Shown: positions 10,871-24,204 of the stretch, piece by piece
How positions within the stretch are numbered: position 1 is the stretch's first letter
How the letters are laid out: the number at the start of each line of letters is the position of its first letter
Origin: Myotis daubentonii
Lineage: Eukaryota; Chordata; Mammalia; Chiroptera; Vespertilionidae
Length of the DNA: 64,000 nucleotides
Assembly (NCBI RefSeq): GCF_963259705.1
Contig: NC_081850.1
Span: forward strand, 36,607,667-36,671,666
Reading direction: 5' to 3'
Position numbers and translations under genes: made by a program
Notes under the pieces: generated by a model
What the model saw: only the letters and a program-made list of their open reading frames with translations
Database searches by the model: none
What the model was told of the DNA's origin: nothing

Positions 10871-11226
10871 TTCTTACAACGACATAAAAAACGCAGACAC
10901 CCCGCTCTTCACCTTTACTGTGAGGAGTTAATTCAGTGTATTTTGGATTTTTTTGTGTGATTATCAATATACTGGACATTATAAAATATCAGAGTCTGAA
11001 AGCCCAGAATACTGACTGCCAAGGGATCCCCAGTACAACCAGCATATAGGATCAAGAATAATGCCCGACTTACCCAACTTGTCTTTCCTACATGAGACTG
11101 TACAGACCACTCTATAACTATAAGGAGACTAAAGGCTTATGGTACAACTGAATTTACAGAATGAGAAAATGTGACATGATAATAACATAGCACTCACTGA
11201 TACATCTCAAGTAAAGGAGAGAACCC

Positions 11227-11455
11227 AGCCAGTGTGGTTCAGTGGTTGAACATCGACCAATAAATCAGGTGGTCACGGTTCGATTCCTGGTCAGGGCACA
11301 TGCCCCGGGTTGCAGGCTCCATCCCCAGTAGGGGCCTACAGGAGGCAGCCAATCAATGATTCTCTCTCATCATTGATGTTTCTCTCTCTCTCTTACTCTC
11401 TCTCTCTCTCCCTTCCTCTATGAAATCAATAAAAAATATTTTTTAAAAAAGAAAA
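11227..11455 (+). mobile_element. VES SINE
   Basis: CCAGCCAGTGTGGTTCAGTG head, GGTTCGATTCCTGG B-box, CT microsatellite (11380-11411) and a TCAATAAAAAATATTTTTTA tail. Confidence 0.87.
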
Positions 11456-11579
11456 GGAAATAGAGAAGAGAGCTCTGGACATCAACTATTTTACTTACCT
11501 CTATAACTAGATACAAACTGTTCACCTGACTTAGTAACCTGGCAACCTACTGGGTCCCAAATTAGTACTATCATGACTA

Positions 11580-11845
11580 GTGATAGAGCCCAATGCCGGG
11601 AATGAGAATGGGCTTTGAGTCACAGGCCTGGGTTTGAATCCCAAACCCGCCACTTAATACATGTGCGATCTTGAGCATGTTATTAAACCCCAATTTCCCT
11701 ACAAATGGAAAAATAGTTCCTATTTTACAGAGTTGCTGTAAAAGATTAAATAAGAATATAAATAACAAAACAGCTAAAACAACACCAGGCATCAGGCAGA
11801 CACTCAGCAAATGAGAGCTAGTAGAATTGTAATTATTACTGCCAC
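11580..11845 (+). repeat. MIR SINE, near full length
   Basis: Shows CCTGGGTTTGAATCCCAAAC, then CTTGAGCATGTTATTAAACC, ACAGAGTTGCTGTAAAAGAT and ACACTCAGCAAATGAGAGCT in the MIR order. Confidence 0.75.
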
Positions 11846-14008
11846 CGCTGACAGCGTAACGCCAGAGTTGGGAATTGAACAAACTATACTCCAAAGGCGA
11901 AGAATAAAGCATTGTCCACTCTCCGAGCTGGAATTAGGACAACGTTATTCACAATCACACATGAATCCTCAGTTTGAAAAGCATCACTTACTCCTGCCAT
12001 TCCGACCTGGGCATCACAAACTAATGTGGAAATCGCATTTCATTGCTTCATCACCCTTATTAAGCTTTGTGTTTTCAGTTCTACCCAATTTTCCCCTGCT
12101 CCTAGAGGCAAGCTTTTGTTCCCTGTCAAACTCCTTTCCATTGCTGTAAATAACCTCTCTCCCTCTTTTATATTACCTTTCAAATATTTATAGACCGTTA
12201 TTCTCCTTTTCTCTAAGCCATACATCATTTTTGTTGCCCTTCCCCTGGATTCTCTCTAGTTTATCTACATCTTTTAGAGAAAAACAAACCCAGGTGCTTC
12301 AGGATGAAAACAGCACACCCAAAGCTAACAACCCCAAACCAATGAGGCCCCTCATTCAAAAGCCACCAGGAAATTCTTTGATGTGCTTCTTACTCCTTTT
12401 CTCCTGTAACTCATAATTCCATCTCCCAGATAAAAACTGAGGCAGAGAGTGATAAGGAAAATGAACGCCACCCTCACCACGCGGATGGCCAGGGCTCTGA
12501 GAGGCAGCAGCTCCGAGGGTGGGATGCCGCGGGACAGGCTCAGACGTGGCTCACACTCGCTAATGAGGAACTGTGCACGGCCTGTGTTGCTACTACTCGC
12601 CCATCCCTTCCCCACCCACTGCATTTGATGTGAGTGTGTTAGAACAGCGTCCTTGAGACTCCCTTGATGCTTTGCTTGGCCCCTAATGAAAAATCTGTCA
12701 TTAATTTTCAAAGCACACAGCTCTGGGAGTATTTTTTACACTGAAAACTGTGCAAACTAAACACTTAAAAAGACTATGCTTGTCAACAACTGGACCCCAT
12801 TCCACAGCGGGCATCAGGTGGACTCACCTGGTTCAGCTTTCTCACATTTCTTCTGGAAGGTGACGATGTCAAAGTGTCTGTCCCCTGCCGCAAGGTCTGC
12901 GCTGTCACCCCCTATTTCTTAATCTGACATACATGTCCCAAGGTTTCTCAAGTGTGTGCCTTCCAAACTGTGAGGGGCAGCAAATATTTATGTTCTTTAC
13001 CCGTTTAACTGAAAGCGACTACCTCATCTCAGCGCCTTGAGTATTTGTGTGGTCATACAACACTCCCCACTGCCTTTAGAAAGGATAGGCGAGATGGCTA
13101 ACACTAAAGACATATATTGGTAAAATCAGTAAAATAGAAAAGTAAAAGTAAGACCAAGAGAAGAAGGGACGCTTACTCTAATTATTTCAATATGAGGGTC
13201 AATACATTTACTCTATATGAGCATTAAGATATATCTCTCAGATTCCTGGCAACTGGGGTTGAGGGAAATGGGATAAGTTACATAATCCTCACCCAGAGAG
13301 ATAATTCTTGTGATGTTTCTCCTTGTAGCTTAATTTTTGCAAAAAAAATCCCCCACCAAAAGTAGTTTATGGTTACCAGGCAGATCATGTCCAGGATCAT
13401 ATCCTTCTATTAGAATCTAAAACATGAATTCCATGGCATGTTTCTGTACTTCATTATGGCTTACAAGGAATTACATAAATATCTTAGTTGAGCACAACAA
13501 TTCTGCCAGATAAACTGGACAGACATTATTAATTTATTCATTTATCCTCTGAAGAAATACACAAAGAAATTAAGTTAACTGCTCAAAATCAGAGAGGCAG
13601 TAAGTACCTGGGCTGGGTCTTTGGACTCCAGATCTGGGGTTTTTTCTATGACATGGAGCTTCCTCCCCAGGTACAAAGTTATCAAGATAACAAAAAGCTC
13701 TTTTCCCGGGTGTCTTCAAGCTTTAAGAACTTCAGTCAGGCTTCTACTACCATTTACCATTCTCTCAGGGGCAACCTGGCACTGCCATGTGGTAATGACA
13801 GCTCACCCTGGGGGAAGCATGACCCAAACATGTTCCACTTCCGTCAAAGAGAGTAGTCAAATTTCTTTAAAATAGCTGACTGATAATATGCATTGTAAGT
13901 TAATGGGGCATTGGTAAGAATAAGGTTAATCTCTAGTAACCAGAATATCTGCCTAGACAGTAGACCCTTCCCTCTTAGTCATGCCGCACCAGTTAATTGC
14001 ATACCAAA
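11846..14008. other. Intron 2, mostly unrecognised sequence
   Basis: A reverse MIR-like fragment lies at about 13500-13640 (AAGTTAACTGCTCAAAATCA, TACCTGGGCTGGGTC). The rest shows no exon or clear repeat. Confidence 0.4.
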
Positions 14009-14407
14009 CTAGTGGCCTGGTGCACAGATTTGTGCACATTAAAAGGAAATAAATTAGGAGGTGGCCGGTGGGGCAGGACTGGGCAAGATGGGCCAGACAC
14101 ACCCTGGAGCCAACGTCCTGCGGTCCCTCCCTGGCTGGCTGCACCTGGGGTGGTGCCTTGGCTCGAAGGGCATCTGTGGAGTGAGCGGGGTGTCATTCTG
14201 GCAGGTGGGGTCCCTTGGCCTGGCCTGGGGGGATCAGGCCAAAACCAGCTCTCCGACATCCCTTGAGGGGTCCCGGAGTGCTAGAAGGCACTCTGCAAAG
14301 TTGCTGCTGCTCGGCAGCTCCTGCATTGAGCATCTGCCCCCTGGTGGTCAGTGTGTGACATACCTACTGGACAGTCGGACGGTCGCTTAGCCTTTTATGT
14401 ATATAGA
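14009..14407 (-). mobile_element. Non-autonomous Helitron, 399 bp
   Basis: Reversed 3' end CTAG at 14009-14012 with hairpin GTGCACAGATTTGTGCAC. The reversed 5' end AGCCTTTTATGTATATAGA finishes at 14407. Flanks are A (14008) and T (14408). Contains the CCCCCTGGTGG motif. Confidence 0.85.
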
Positions 14408-14967
14408 TGGTACTAGAGAAACTTCTAGGTCACAACACTGGATGTGATTGTGAAATGGCTCAGTCACTGGGGCTGTTAGCTTAACCTGAGGTCTGCCCAT
14501 GGTTAAACTGCAACGAAGAGCAGAAGTTGAAGAATATAAAGACATCAGGTTTAGCTGTGCTACTACGTTCTAGTACGGCCCTTTTCTCTTGGCCTGGCTA
14601 ATGACCCACTAACCAGGAACGGAAGAATCAAGATTCCTGCTCCTCTGCATGACTCCAAAATGTGCAGTGGCCAGGGATCAGTCCTTGGGCTCCTCTCATC
14701 TTTGCAGTCTGTCCCAGCTGGTCTCATGGTTTGAAATATCAAAGGGGTAGGGTGTGGGGGGATGGTTTGCAACTCATATCACAAAGGGCCAACTTCTATA
14801 ATAATAAAGACCCCCTAAATATCGGGGCGATTCAATAGAGAAATGTGCTAAGGACATACACAAATGGTTCACAGGAAAAAAACACAATATATAAATGAGA
14901 AAAATATTCAACTTCACTAACAAAGGAAACGGGGATTATAATCTATATTAAATATATTTGTGTTCTA

Positions 14968-15236
14968 TCTATACATATAAAAGCCTAAGCGACCATTACA
15001 ACCTAACTGGAATGATCAGTTCCTATGACGCACACTGACCACCAGGGGGCAGACGCTCAATGCAGGAGCTGCCCCCTGGTGGTCAGTGCGCTCCCACAGC
15101 CAACCTCCCACAGTCCCTTCCCCACGCCAGCCAACCTCCTGCAGTCTCTCCCCCACAGCAGCCAGCTCTGATCAGAACTGGGCCACAGAGCCCTGATTGA
15201 CCCCACCGTGCATGAATTCATGCACTGGGCCTCTAG
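14968..15236 (+). mobile_element. Non-autonomous Helitron, 269 bp
   Basis: TCTATACATATAAAAGCC after A (14967). It ends CTAG at 15233-15236 before T. The 18-base hairpin GTGCATGAATTCATGCAC is at 15208-15225. CCAGGGGGCAG and its inverse CTGCCCCCTGG form a stem near 15042-15078. Confidence 0.88.
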
Positions 15237-15880
15237 TTGCTATATAACAAACTACCACAAATGTAGTTGCTTAAAAGAACACACATTATTGTACAGCTCT
15301 GTGGGTCTGAAGTCTGATTCAAGTCTCTCCAGGCTGAAAATCAAGGTGTCCGCAGGGCTGCACTCCCTTCTGGAGGCTCCAGGGGAAGGCCTGTTTCCTT
15401 GCTCATCCAGGTAGCTGACAAAATGCAGTTCCTTGCAGTGGTAGCACTGTGGTCCCGTTTCCTTATTAGCTGTCACCTGGGGGCAGTCCAAACTTCTAGA
15501 GAACTCCTCCATTTTTTGGCTTGGGGCCCCCTTCTTCCATGTTCAAAACCAGCAATAGTGGGTCAAATCCCTCTCACACTTCAAAACTCACCTTCTCCTG
15601 ATTCTTCTTCTGTTGTGGCATCGCTGGCACAGCCAGCCAAGGTTCCCCACTTCTGAGGATTCATGCCATTAAGATGAGCCCACTGGAGAATCGAGGATCA
15701 TCTCCAATCTCAGATCCTTGACTTCATCACATTTGCCAATTCCCTTTTGCCATGTAAGATAACACCTTCACAGGTCATTGGTCTGAGGTGCAGTCATCTC
15801 TGCGAGGCCATTATCCTAATAACCATGCCAACCTGCAACTCTTCACCTTTCAGACTGATAAAGCCCCAATGACAACCTAG
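15237..15880 (-). mobile_element. MaLR LTR (MLT1-like), reverse
   Basis: Reads as the reverse complement of an MLT1-type LTR: CTATATAACAAACTACCACA, AATCAAGGTGTCCGCAGGGC, CTTCTGGAGGCTCCAGGGG. The outer part is diverged. An endogenous-retrovirus-like solo LTR with no coding part. Confidence 0.6.
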
Positions 15881-15884
15881 TATT

Positions 15885-16655
15885 GGCAATGCTGTGGCAA
15901 TCTCTCTCTGGAGAGAGTGTCATTGACAATATCTACCAAATTACATGTCAACTTGCCTCTAAAACTGACCGCCTGTCCCACTATTTCTTTCCATCTCCAC
16001 TACCCACACTACAGTCCAACTTGCTCTCCCCTTTGCCTGGGCAACTGCACAGCCTTCACTTGCATTCCATCAAACTACACTCCACACAGCAGCAAGAGAG
16101 CTTTATAAAAATGTAAATCAGATCATGCCTGTCACTGCTTCAATGCTCCACTGACTTCCCATTGCACTCAATGAAATCCCAACTCTTTCCCTGGCCTACA
16201 AGTCTTGGGAGACACAGCCCCCAATAACATCACCCTTGCTCTCACCACTCGATTCCTGGCCTGCTTCCTGTTCTAAGGGAGTTCTCACCTTGCTGCACCT
16301 TCTGCCTAAAGACTCTTCCCCCAGGCCTGGACCACAATGGCCCATTATGACTCAGGACTAGCTCCAATTTAGTCTCCTCAGAGAGGCCAGGCCCTCTTTC
16401 CCTAACCACACTATCAAACACCCACTGTTCCTTCAAGCACTTCCATCTTATCGCTTATTCTTTCTTCACAGCACTTGTCACTTTCTAAAAATATCTCGCT
16501 TATTTATTGGTGTACTTGTTTATCAACAGTCTCCCCAATGGATATATAAGACCCACGAGAGACAGATGTTTTATGCACTGCTGTATATCCCAGGCCTAGA
16601 AAAAGGTCTGACCCAATGCAGTCACACAATGAATAGTTCTGAATGAGTGAAAAAA
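15885..16655 (+). repeat. L2 LINE 3' end
   Basis: Ancient L2 pattern: AGATCATGCCTGTCACTGCT, CTTCCCATTGCACTCA, GCACTTGTCACTTTCTAAAA, then CACTGCTGTATATCCCAGGC and an AATGAATAG-type end. Confidence 0.7.
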
Positions 16656-18536
16656 TAAAACAGAAAAATAGAAGGAAGAAAGGGAAGAAGGGAGGGAATG
16701 AAAGATGTCAATAAGATTTAGTTCATCAAACATTTATTGGCATTTGATGGATCCAATCTGCTTCCCTGAGTTAATTCTATATTTTAGACAAACCCCTAAA
16801 CCTCAGGACCACAGTTAAGGGGTTATACAAAAATAGGGAGTAGTTTTATAAGTGCTGAAATCAATACTGAAAGTATTGTTAGTACACATTGGACTGAACT
16901 CATGTTGTATGGCTAAAGTATTATCTAAAAACACTTACTGCCAATAAAAATCTGAAAATTTTCTCTCATTATAATACTAAATTACTATTTTCTTTTGACA
17001 AGCCAGGTATTCATAGTTTATTTTAAGAGTTTATTATGCATTTTTTCTGAAAAGCACGTTTAATGGTGTTGCACACTAAAACCAGATTAGGGATTGTTGA
17101 GTCCGCCAACAGAGACGAGAGTAAACTGGGTTTGAAATGTAAATCTGGTTCACAAGAGGGATCAATATTTATGTGAATTTGCTTAGGGGAGTCAAAAAGG
17201 TTGTTACATTGATTTTTTTTTAATATAAATTGAAAAGTAAGACACCTTCACACTGAGACAGAAACGCAGATCTGCACTTACACAGCTGCCTGTGACAATG
17301 GCAAGAGGAATCCTGACAAGTCAAGAACCAGTGAGACAGCAGCTGGAACCAGGAGAGGGCCACAGGCACACCTATCCATTTCCTTTGCTTCCTGGAGCAA
17401 CACGGAACACTACCAGGCTCGGAGCCCAGATCATCTGGCAGAGGTATAGGATTTACAGAATCCTGCATAAGGTGTTAGCTGACATTCCCCGTGCACCCTT
17501 CCCTGTAAACCTCAAGCCTTTGAGAAACTTCAGAGTCCTCATTATTTCAGAAATACAGATTAGACCAGCATATAAAACAAAGAGAGAAGTCAGCAATAAA
17601 GCCAAAATTTAGAGGCTGGGAAAAGAAGAAAGAGAGGAAAGAGAAAGGATGCTGACAGAGATAAAAGGAATCATCTCATGTGAGTCTACAGGTGATTTCC
17701 AAGAAGCTTTGAAGAAAGCTGACCCAGCAAAACAACATATGGGTCAGAAAGGTGTCTACAAGATTCAAAGAGTAGGAAGTGATCAATGGACAGGATCGCT
17801 GGACCAGCAGATAACCAGGAATCCATGGTTCCAAGAGTCCAGGGGAATACTGTGGAACAGGCAAGTGAAAATAATGACACAGATGAGCACTGGGACATTC
17901 CAAGTTTCCTACAGCAGCAAATGCAAGGCTATATCATGCTATGACAATACCTAGTGTCGCCATCTTTAAAAGTTCCCCAATGCCACAACCAGCTGTTGGC
18001 AGTAAATTCTAAGGCAGTCTTTGAAACTACCATATTCCCATTGGTAACATGAAGGACAGCTGTCCATTTTAACCATCTCTTAGGTTTTCTCTTTTGCTTT
18101 CCACAAAAGTGATGGTAGTCTTCCACAGTTAGAAACCGAAGTTCCTAGGGCGAAAGAATTCCCTCTCCCTCATTCTAAGGAAATGCTTGTCACCCAAGGT
18201 CCGAAAAGTTGCTTTACCTCTTCAGAAACAAACCAGCATTTCTATTGGCCGACAACATGACAAAGAAAGCCCACTGTGAGGTTCCTCAACGGTTTACTTC
18301 CTCCAGCACATTTCACCACAAACTACATGTGATAATGAGGTAAAAGATAGAAATATTTTAAATACTGAATATTAACGTATTTCTAGTGATAATAAAATGC
18401 AAACCTATTGAATCCTCCATGATCTAAACTTCTGGTCATCAAAGAGATTCTCAAAGGGTTTTATATCTGTAGTGTTTGCCAGAATGAAGGCATCTTATTA
18501 TCCTTTAATTAAAAAATAAATAAATTAGAATTTTCT
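16656..18536. other. Intron 2, no recognised feature
   Basis: AT-rich to mixed sequence. I could not assign a repeat family or exon. Confidence 0.4.
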
Positions 18537-18866
18537 GAAATCCTCATACACTGCTGGTGGGAATGCAAAATAGTGCGGCCTCTTTGGAACACATTCTGGC
18601 AGTTCCTCCAAGTTAAAATCATCGTGTTAACATATGACTCTGTGATTCCACTCCTTAGGAGGGACCCAAGAGAATGAAAAATATATTCAGACAAAAGCCA
18701 ATGTTATAGAGGTATTACTCAGAATAGGCAAAAAGTATACCAACCCAAATGTCCATTTACTGAATATACACTGAGTGGCCAGATTATTATGACCACCTGA
18801 CGTTTGTAGGCAAATTAGCTATAATTTCGCACTGAAGTTGCTAGAGGGCCAGACCATTATAAACAG

Positions 18867-18903
<37 letters not shown>

Positions 18904-19084
18904 CCCACGTTCAAAGGCTGTTAAATCACGTTGTTTACCCATATCTTCAGAAAAAAATCACTTCTACTGTCGTGGTAAACAACCTGCTTCCCTATTTATA
19001 ATGGTCTGGCCCTCTAGCAACTTCAGTACAAAATTATAGCTAATTTGCCTACAAACGTTAGGTGGTCATAATAATCTGGCCACT

Positions 19085-19118
<34 letters not shown>

Positions 19119-19510
19119 TAAATAATGGAATATTGCTTAGTTAAAAAACAGGAATAGTAAGCAGATGCTACTACATGGATGAGCTTTGAAAATACTATGC
19201 TAACTGAAAGCTGTCTAACACAAAATGATTCCATTTATATGAAATGTCCAGAACTGGCAAATCTAGAGACAGAAAATCGATCAGAGGCTGCCTGGGGCTG
19301 GTGTGGAGAATAACTGCTAGAGGGCACAGTCTCTTTTAGGAGACAAAAATGGTCCACAAATTAGGTTATGGTGATGGTTGTGAAACTGTGGATTTACTAA
19401 AAACAAGGAACTGTACACTTCAAAGAGATTAATTATGTAGCATATGAATTAACAGCTTAAACTGTAAAATTATGTTTTAATGTTTAGCCATTTAAAAAGA
19501 TTATAAAACA
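18537..19510 (+). mobile_element. L1 3' end, interrupted by a MITE
   Basis: ORF2-end sequence (ACTGCTGGTGGGAATGCAAA, CAACCCAAATGTCCATTTAC) resumes after the MITE with TAATGGAATATTGCTTAG and CTACTACATGGATGAGC, then L1 3' UTR. No open frame survives. Confidence 0.8.
18769..19089. mobile_element. Long-TIR MITE (Tc/mariner-like)
   Basis: Inverted repeats of about 95 bases: left CACTGAGTGGCCAGATTATT, right its complement ending GGCCACTCAGTG. TA precedes the left end (18767-18768). The right flank has become a (GT)n tract before a TA. A second (TG)n lies inside at 18869-18901. No coding sequence. Confidence 0.85.
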
Positions 19511-20335
19511 AAAATGCACACTGAAGATCAATGACTTTACTCTTGATATCTCAGGTTGATTCATGATTACTGTTCTAGTTTTTTAAAGCACAACTTCAAG
19601 TTTAACCAATGTTATTTGTCTATTCAGCATCTATTATAAAACCATGTACTATACTATGCACATGAATAAAATGCAATTCCTGCCCTTGCGATTACATTTT
19701 CATAAGAGATGTAAATGTAAACCAATCAAACGTTTTCATGGCTCTTACATGCTGGTTACAAAACTTAATTCGTGACTTTAAACCCTGTATTTACCCTTTT
19801 TGTAACACTCTTGTTTTTTAAATTTCCTTTCTAGTCAAAGGTAGATCAGTAGGTTACTTTCTGTGTACTTCATTGTTGTAACTGCTTCACAGAAATACTG
19901 TTTACAGAGGGTATCAGTACAACTAATTTCTATATTTGACATGTAAGCAAAGACTGCCCTTCAAATAAATAAAACTGAGACACTATTTTAAGACAACAGG
20001 CTTTCAACATGATCAGTACCATTAATGATCAGCGTTTTCTTTCATTCAAGCCTCCAACTGTTGTTTAAGTTTAAGGAGTTTTGTTTTGTTAGACATCCTG
20101 GAAATTGGACTCTGAAAGTAAAACTGAGAATGCTTTTTTTCTAAAGGCATTTTTAAACCAAATATCTACATTTTCTATTCTATCTGAAACTAAGAGCTCT
20201 GTCTAAAATCAAATGGAGCTCACTCATATAAGGGAACAGAATCCTTCAAAAATAAACTCTCAAACCAATTTGGGTAAAATGTTTTGCTTGTTCACTTGAA
20301 AAGCTTCTTTCTGTATAATACTGGAAAACTGCAAA
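19511..20335. other. Intron 2, AT-rich, no recognised repeat
   Basis: No clear exon or repeat signature. Confidence 0.4.
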
Positions 20336-20935
20336 GATAAAAACTAAAATATATTTTAATAACTCCAAAGAGGATTTTGAGGGCAGTCAAATTACTCTGT
20401 GTGATACTATACTGGTAGTGATATTATGTCATCATAAATTTGTCCAAAACCATAGCACAAGAGTGAACCCTAAGGTCAACTATGGACTTGGGGTGATTAT
20501 GATGTGTCAGTGTAGGTCAATTATAACAAATGCACCGCCCTAAGGGGGTGTTGATAATAGGGGAGGCAGTGCATGTGGGGGCAGGGGATACATGGGAAGT
20601 CTCTGTACCTTTCTCTCAATTTTGCTGTGAACCTGTAACTGCTCTAAAGAATAGTTTAATTTTGAAACAGACTCATAGATAGAGAATAGACTGACATATG
20701 TCAGAGAGGAGGAGGGTTGTAGGGCTGAGTGCAAAAGGTGAAGGGTTTAAGAAAAAAAACACCACATAGACACAGAAAACAGTATGGTGATTACCAGAGG
20801 GGAAGGGGGGCGAATAATATAATATACAGTTGGTGTACAGTATTATAGAATTGTACACCTGAAACCTATATAATTTTATTATTAACCAATGTCACTCCAA
20901 TTAATTCAATTAAAATATTTTTTTTATTTATTTAA
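20336..20935 (+). mobile_element. L1 3' ends, two abutting fragments
   Basis: GGTGTTGATAATAGGGGAGG and TCAATTTTGCTGTGAACC mark one L1 3' UTR. GAAACAGACTCATAGATAGA through ATTGTACACCTGAAACC marks a second, ending near 20935. Confidence 0.75.
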
Positions 20936-23900
20936 AACCTCAGTATCTCTAATTGTTAATTCATCAGCCACATTTCTTACTGGTAAGAAGTGCATGGGAA
21001 CATTACTCCATTTTCAAACTGCCACATTTCATCTTTGTAAAGCATTTAAGCACTTAGAAGACATGCAATGAAAAGTGTTCCCTACCTTGTATGCCTGCCC
21101 CCTGTCCCCCCCCCCCAATCTTTATTCAGAAGTGGAATTACTGCTAAATAAGAGAAGTGAAGGAGGGGGCCCCACCATTATCAGACGCAGAGCTGACTGG
21201 CCCTTCCAACAGGAGAAAGGTGATAGCCATAGGCCACAGGAGACTGGGCTGCCCAGGGAAGGTTCAGGATGGTAGGAGGTGGTTTGAGGTGGGGGAGTGT
21301 GAATGTGAGTGTGTGCAAGTCCAGGGTGCTCCAGAAGGGAGGGCCTCAAGGGAGATAACATTCAGGTCCTTACTTACAAAGGACACATAAGCAGAACCAA
21401 ATGATCTACAATGCGACCCTTCATCTGACAGCTCTGCACAGAAAAGCAGCGGAAAAACACTAGGCAGACATTAGCGTAGGCACTGGGTAAAACAGCAATC
21501 TACTGGCTGCACAGGAAATTGAAGGAAAAGTGGAATATAAAATAAAACCAAGAGGAGCCCAAAGAGGAAGAATGCCTATGATATTTTTTTAAGTTCATAA
21601 CTTTTGAAGTATATGCATTTTATGCTAAATTTAAAAAGTAAAACCACAGAGATCAATGCTGAAGTTATGATTAATTCATAGTTCTTTATAAGCCACAACG
21701 ATCACTTTTTTTTTCTGTGTCCCAAAAATGTCTGGGAAGAAATTATTTGCTAATCAGTAGTGCATCTGCTAACATCTGATCCTGCTAGTATAAGAAACAG
21801 CAACGAAAGGCTAATTTCTTCAAAAGGCTATTTCTTCCACGGTAATACCCACAATCATGGGTGAAAATAACAACAAAAATCTTTGGCTGAGGATTGTAGA
21901 GACTTTGTTATAAAGTACTCGGTCAAGTCTCCAATAAAAGAAACAGCTTGGTAAATCCAACTATCTTCAGTGAGTGTCCTTAGAATTCAGCCAATAATCC
22001 CTGAAATAATTCTTGAGTGTTTCTCACTCTCACTTTTGGCATTTTCAGAAGCTAAAAGGAGATAACTTAGAAAGTTCAAGGGCATGAAAATCTATTGCAT
22101 TTCACTAAGCTACTGCCCTGTAAACACTGAACCTAAGGTATTAGAAGGAGGAGGTGAGCAACTTGCCCCCAGGTGAGCCAGGTTGGTAGGTTCTACTATT
22201 CCGTAACAACTACCACTGTCACTAAGCACTTCAAATCCTAGCCTTCCACATCTATAAAAGGGATACTAGGCCATTAAGACATTCCAAACTGCTTTAAATG
22301 GGGGGAAAATGACACACAGGTGGGAACATACACCCCCATTATGTTAAATGTATAAATATCATATCCATATATGAAAATGACCAGTAGACACATAAGCTTG
22401 TACAAGCAGCGTGTAATTCTGGAATGACAAATGTAAGAGGCCTGCAGGTTGGAAGTGGAAGAACAATTATCTTTGGCTGGATATGTTTTTGTACTCTAGA
22501 AATGAATACTATTTACCTGCAGAAAGTTAAGTTTTATTTTAAATAAATCCTCGTCTCTGGAAATTTAGTATGAGCTACGTATTTGTTAGCAGCAAGTTAT
22601 CTAAGAAGTCAGTCCCCATATGCTGCATAAAACTCAGACACCCTCCAGTCCGTCAGTCTCTGGTTCTTCCTCTCTCACTTCATCACCCCTTCCTTCCTTT
22701 CTCCCTCTACGTATTATTGGCATTTCTGTTTTTCTCTTGCTCATATCCCAGCCCAGTCCCAACTCAGGAGCTTTAATGGAAGTCCAGTGAGTGATGACGA
22801 TGTATCTGAGGCTCCTGCGCCACCCAGGGAGATGAATTGGCGTGGGAGAAGCCCGTCACCTTTGGCAGGGATGCCTCCCCACCCACCTCTGAGCACGTGC
22901 GCACAATACACTGCTGGTTTCCACATTCCCCTGCCTTCCGGTGTTCATTCAAGACTCCAGAATGACTCCAGGTCCAGAGGCAAAGAAGGAAATCTGGTCA
23001 CATCCTCCTTGACCCTGAACCGTCTACCTTGCTTTTCTGCTGCTTCTATTTGTAATTTCCCCCAGTGCCACTCTGAAATACCCTGGGAGAACTTCTTTGT
23101 CATTCTGAACTCCATCTAGCCTGAAATCCTTCTCTAAAGCTCCACTATCTTGGGGTACACACAATCAAACTCTGACATCCCTTCCACCAAGGTGGAATAC
23201 AGGACAGCAGCTGGACCAAGTTCACCTGTGATGACTGACAAAATGCCCAGCATTGACATTTACCCATCACTTTCCCTGTATTTCTCCCCACGAAGACCCG
23301 TGGCTGCAGTCTTCTATGCTACCAGAGAACGGCAGACACTTCTGCCCCTAACGTAGTTCTTATTGCCCATTAGCACTAAATGCCTTCTGAGGATTAAACC
23401 ATGCCTCTAATCGTAATTGCCCATTTTCCAAAGAAACATGGCTACTGTTCCCACAGCCTTGCTTCACCCGCAGCTAAATGGAAAACCCATGGGCTTTGGA
23501 ACTGGGCAGGCATGGGCTTTATTCTGAGGCAGGTTCCTTACCATTCGTTTGCTTACCTGTAAATGGGAGTAACTCCTGCCGCCTAAGATGTTTGTGAACA
23601 CCCACTCCCGTTTACTCCTCTGGCACACCCAGTCTCCATTTCAGCCCTCCAGCTAAATCCACATCAGCCCCGACCAGGTATGCATTATTTGGTAATTAAC
23701 TTTAGACACAGCTTAAAATCCCAAAGTGTAAAGATCTCCTGCCTCCGGAAACGAAAGTTTGGAAACTGTTGTAAGGATATGAGAAACCAAGCCAAATAAA
23801 TTAATAAATAAATAAAAAGGAAATAATACCATTTCCTTTGTTAGCTCTAGAACCTATAGCCCCAGCAACACACAGAGAGACAGACACACAGACACAGCAA

Positions 23901-24196
23901 TCTGCAATTGTAGGAAGTATGGTTCCACCACTCACCTGCTTACCTTCTCCTTCGTTTTAATGGTCAAGATTCAGAGAGTCTTCAAAAACCTTCAAAGACC
24001 TCCTTCCCCCTTTTATGAAGAGGAAGCGGAAGGCCCAGAGAGCGTAAGCGGCGTGTTCAAAGTTACACACTAGTTCACGAGGGGCAGCTGGGCAGCTTAG
24101 CCCAGTGGTTAAGCGCAGCAAACTGAGTAACTCGTGAAAATATTAGGGGAGAGAGAGCAGACCGCAGGGCTCTGCTTCCTGGAACCACACCACAGG
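20936..24196. other. Intron 2, low repeat content
   Basis: No clear SINE, LINE or Helitron except a possible reverse MIR at about 23985-24090. Contains a poly-C run at 21110-21117. No exon is supported. Confidence 0.4.
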
Positions 24197-24204
24197 CTCT
24201 GTAT

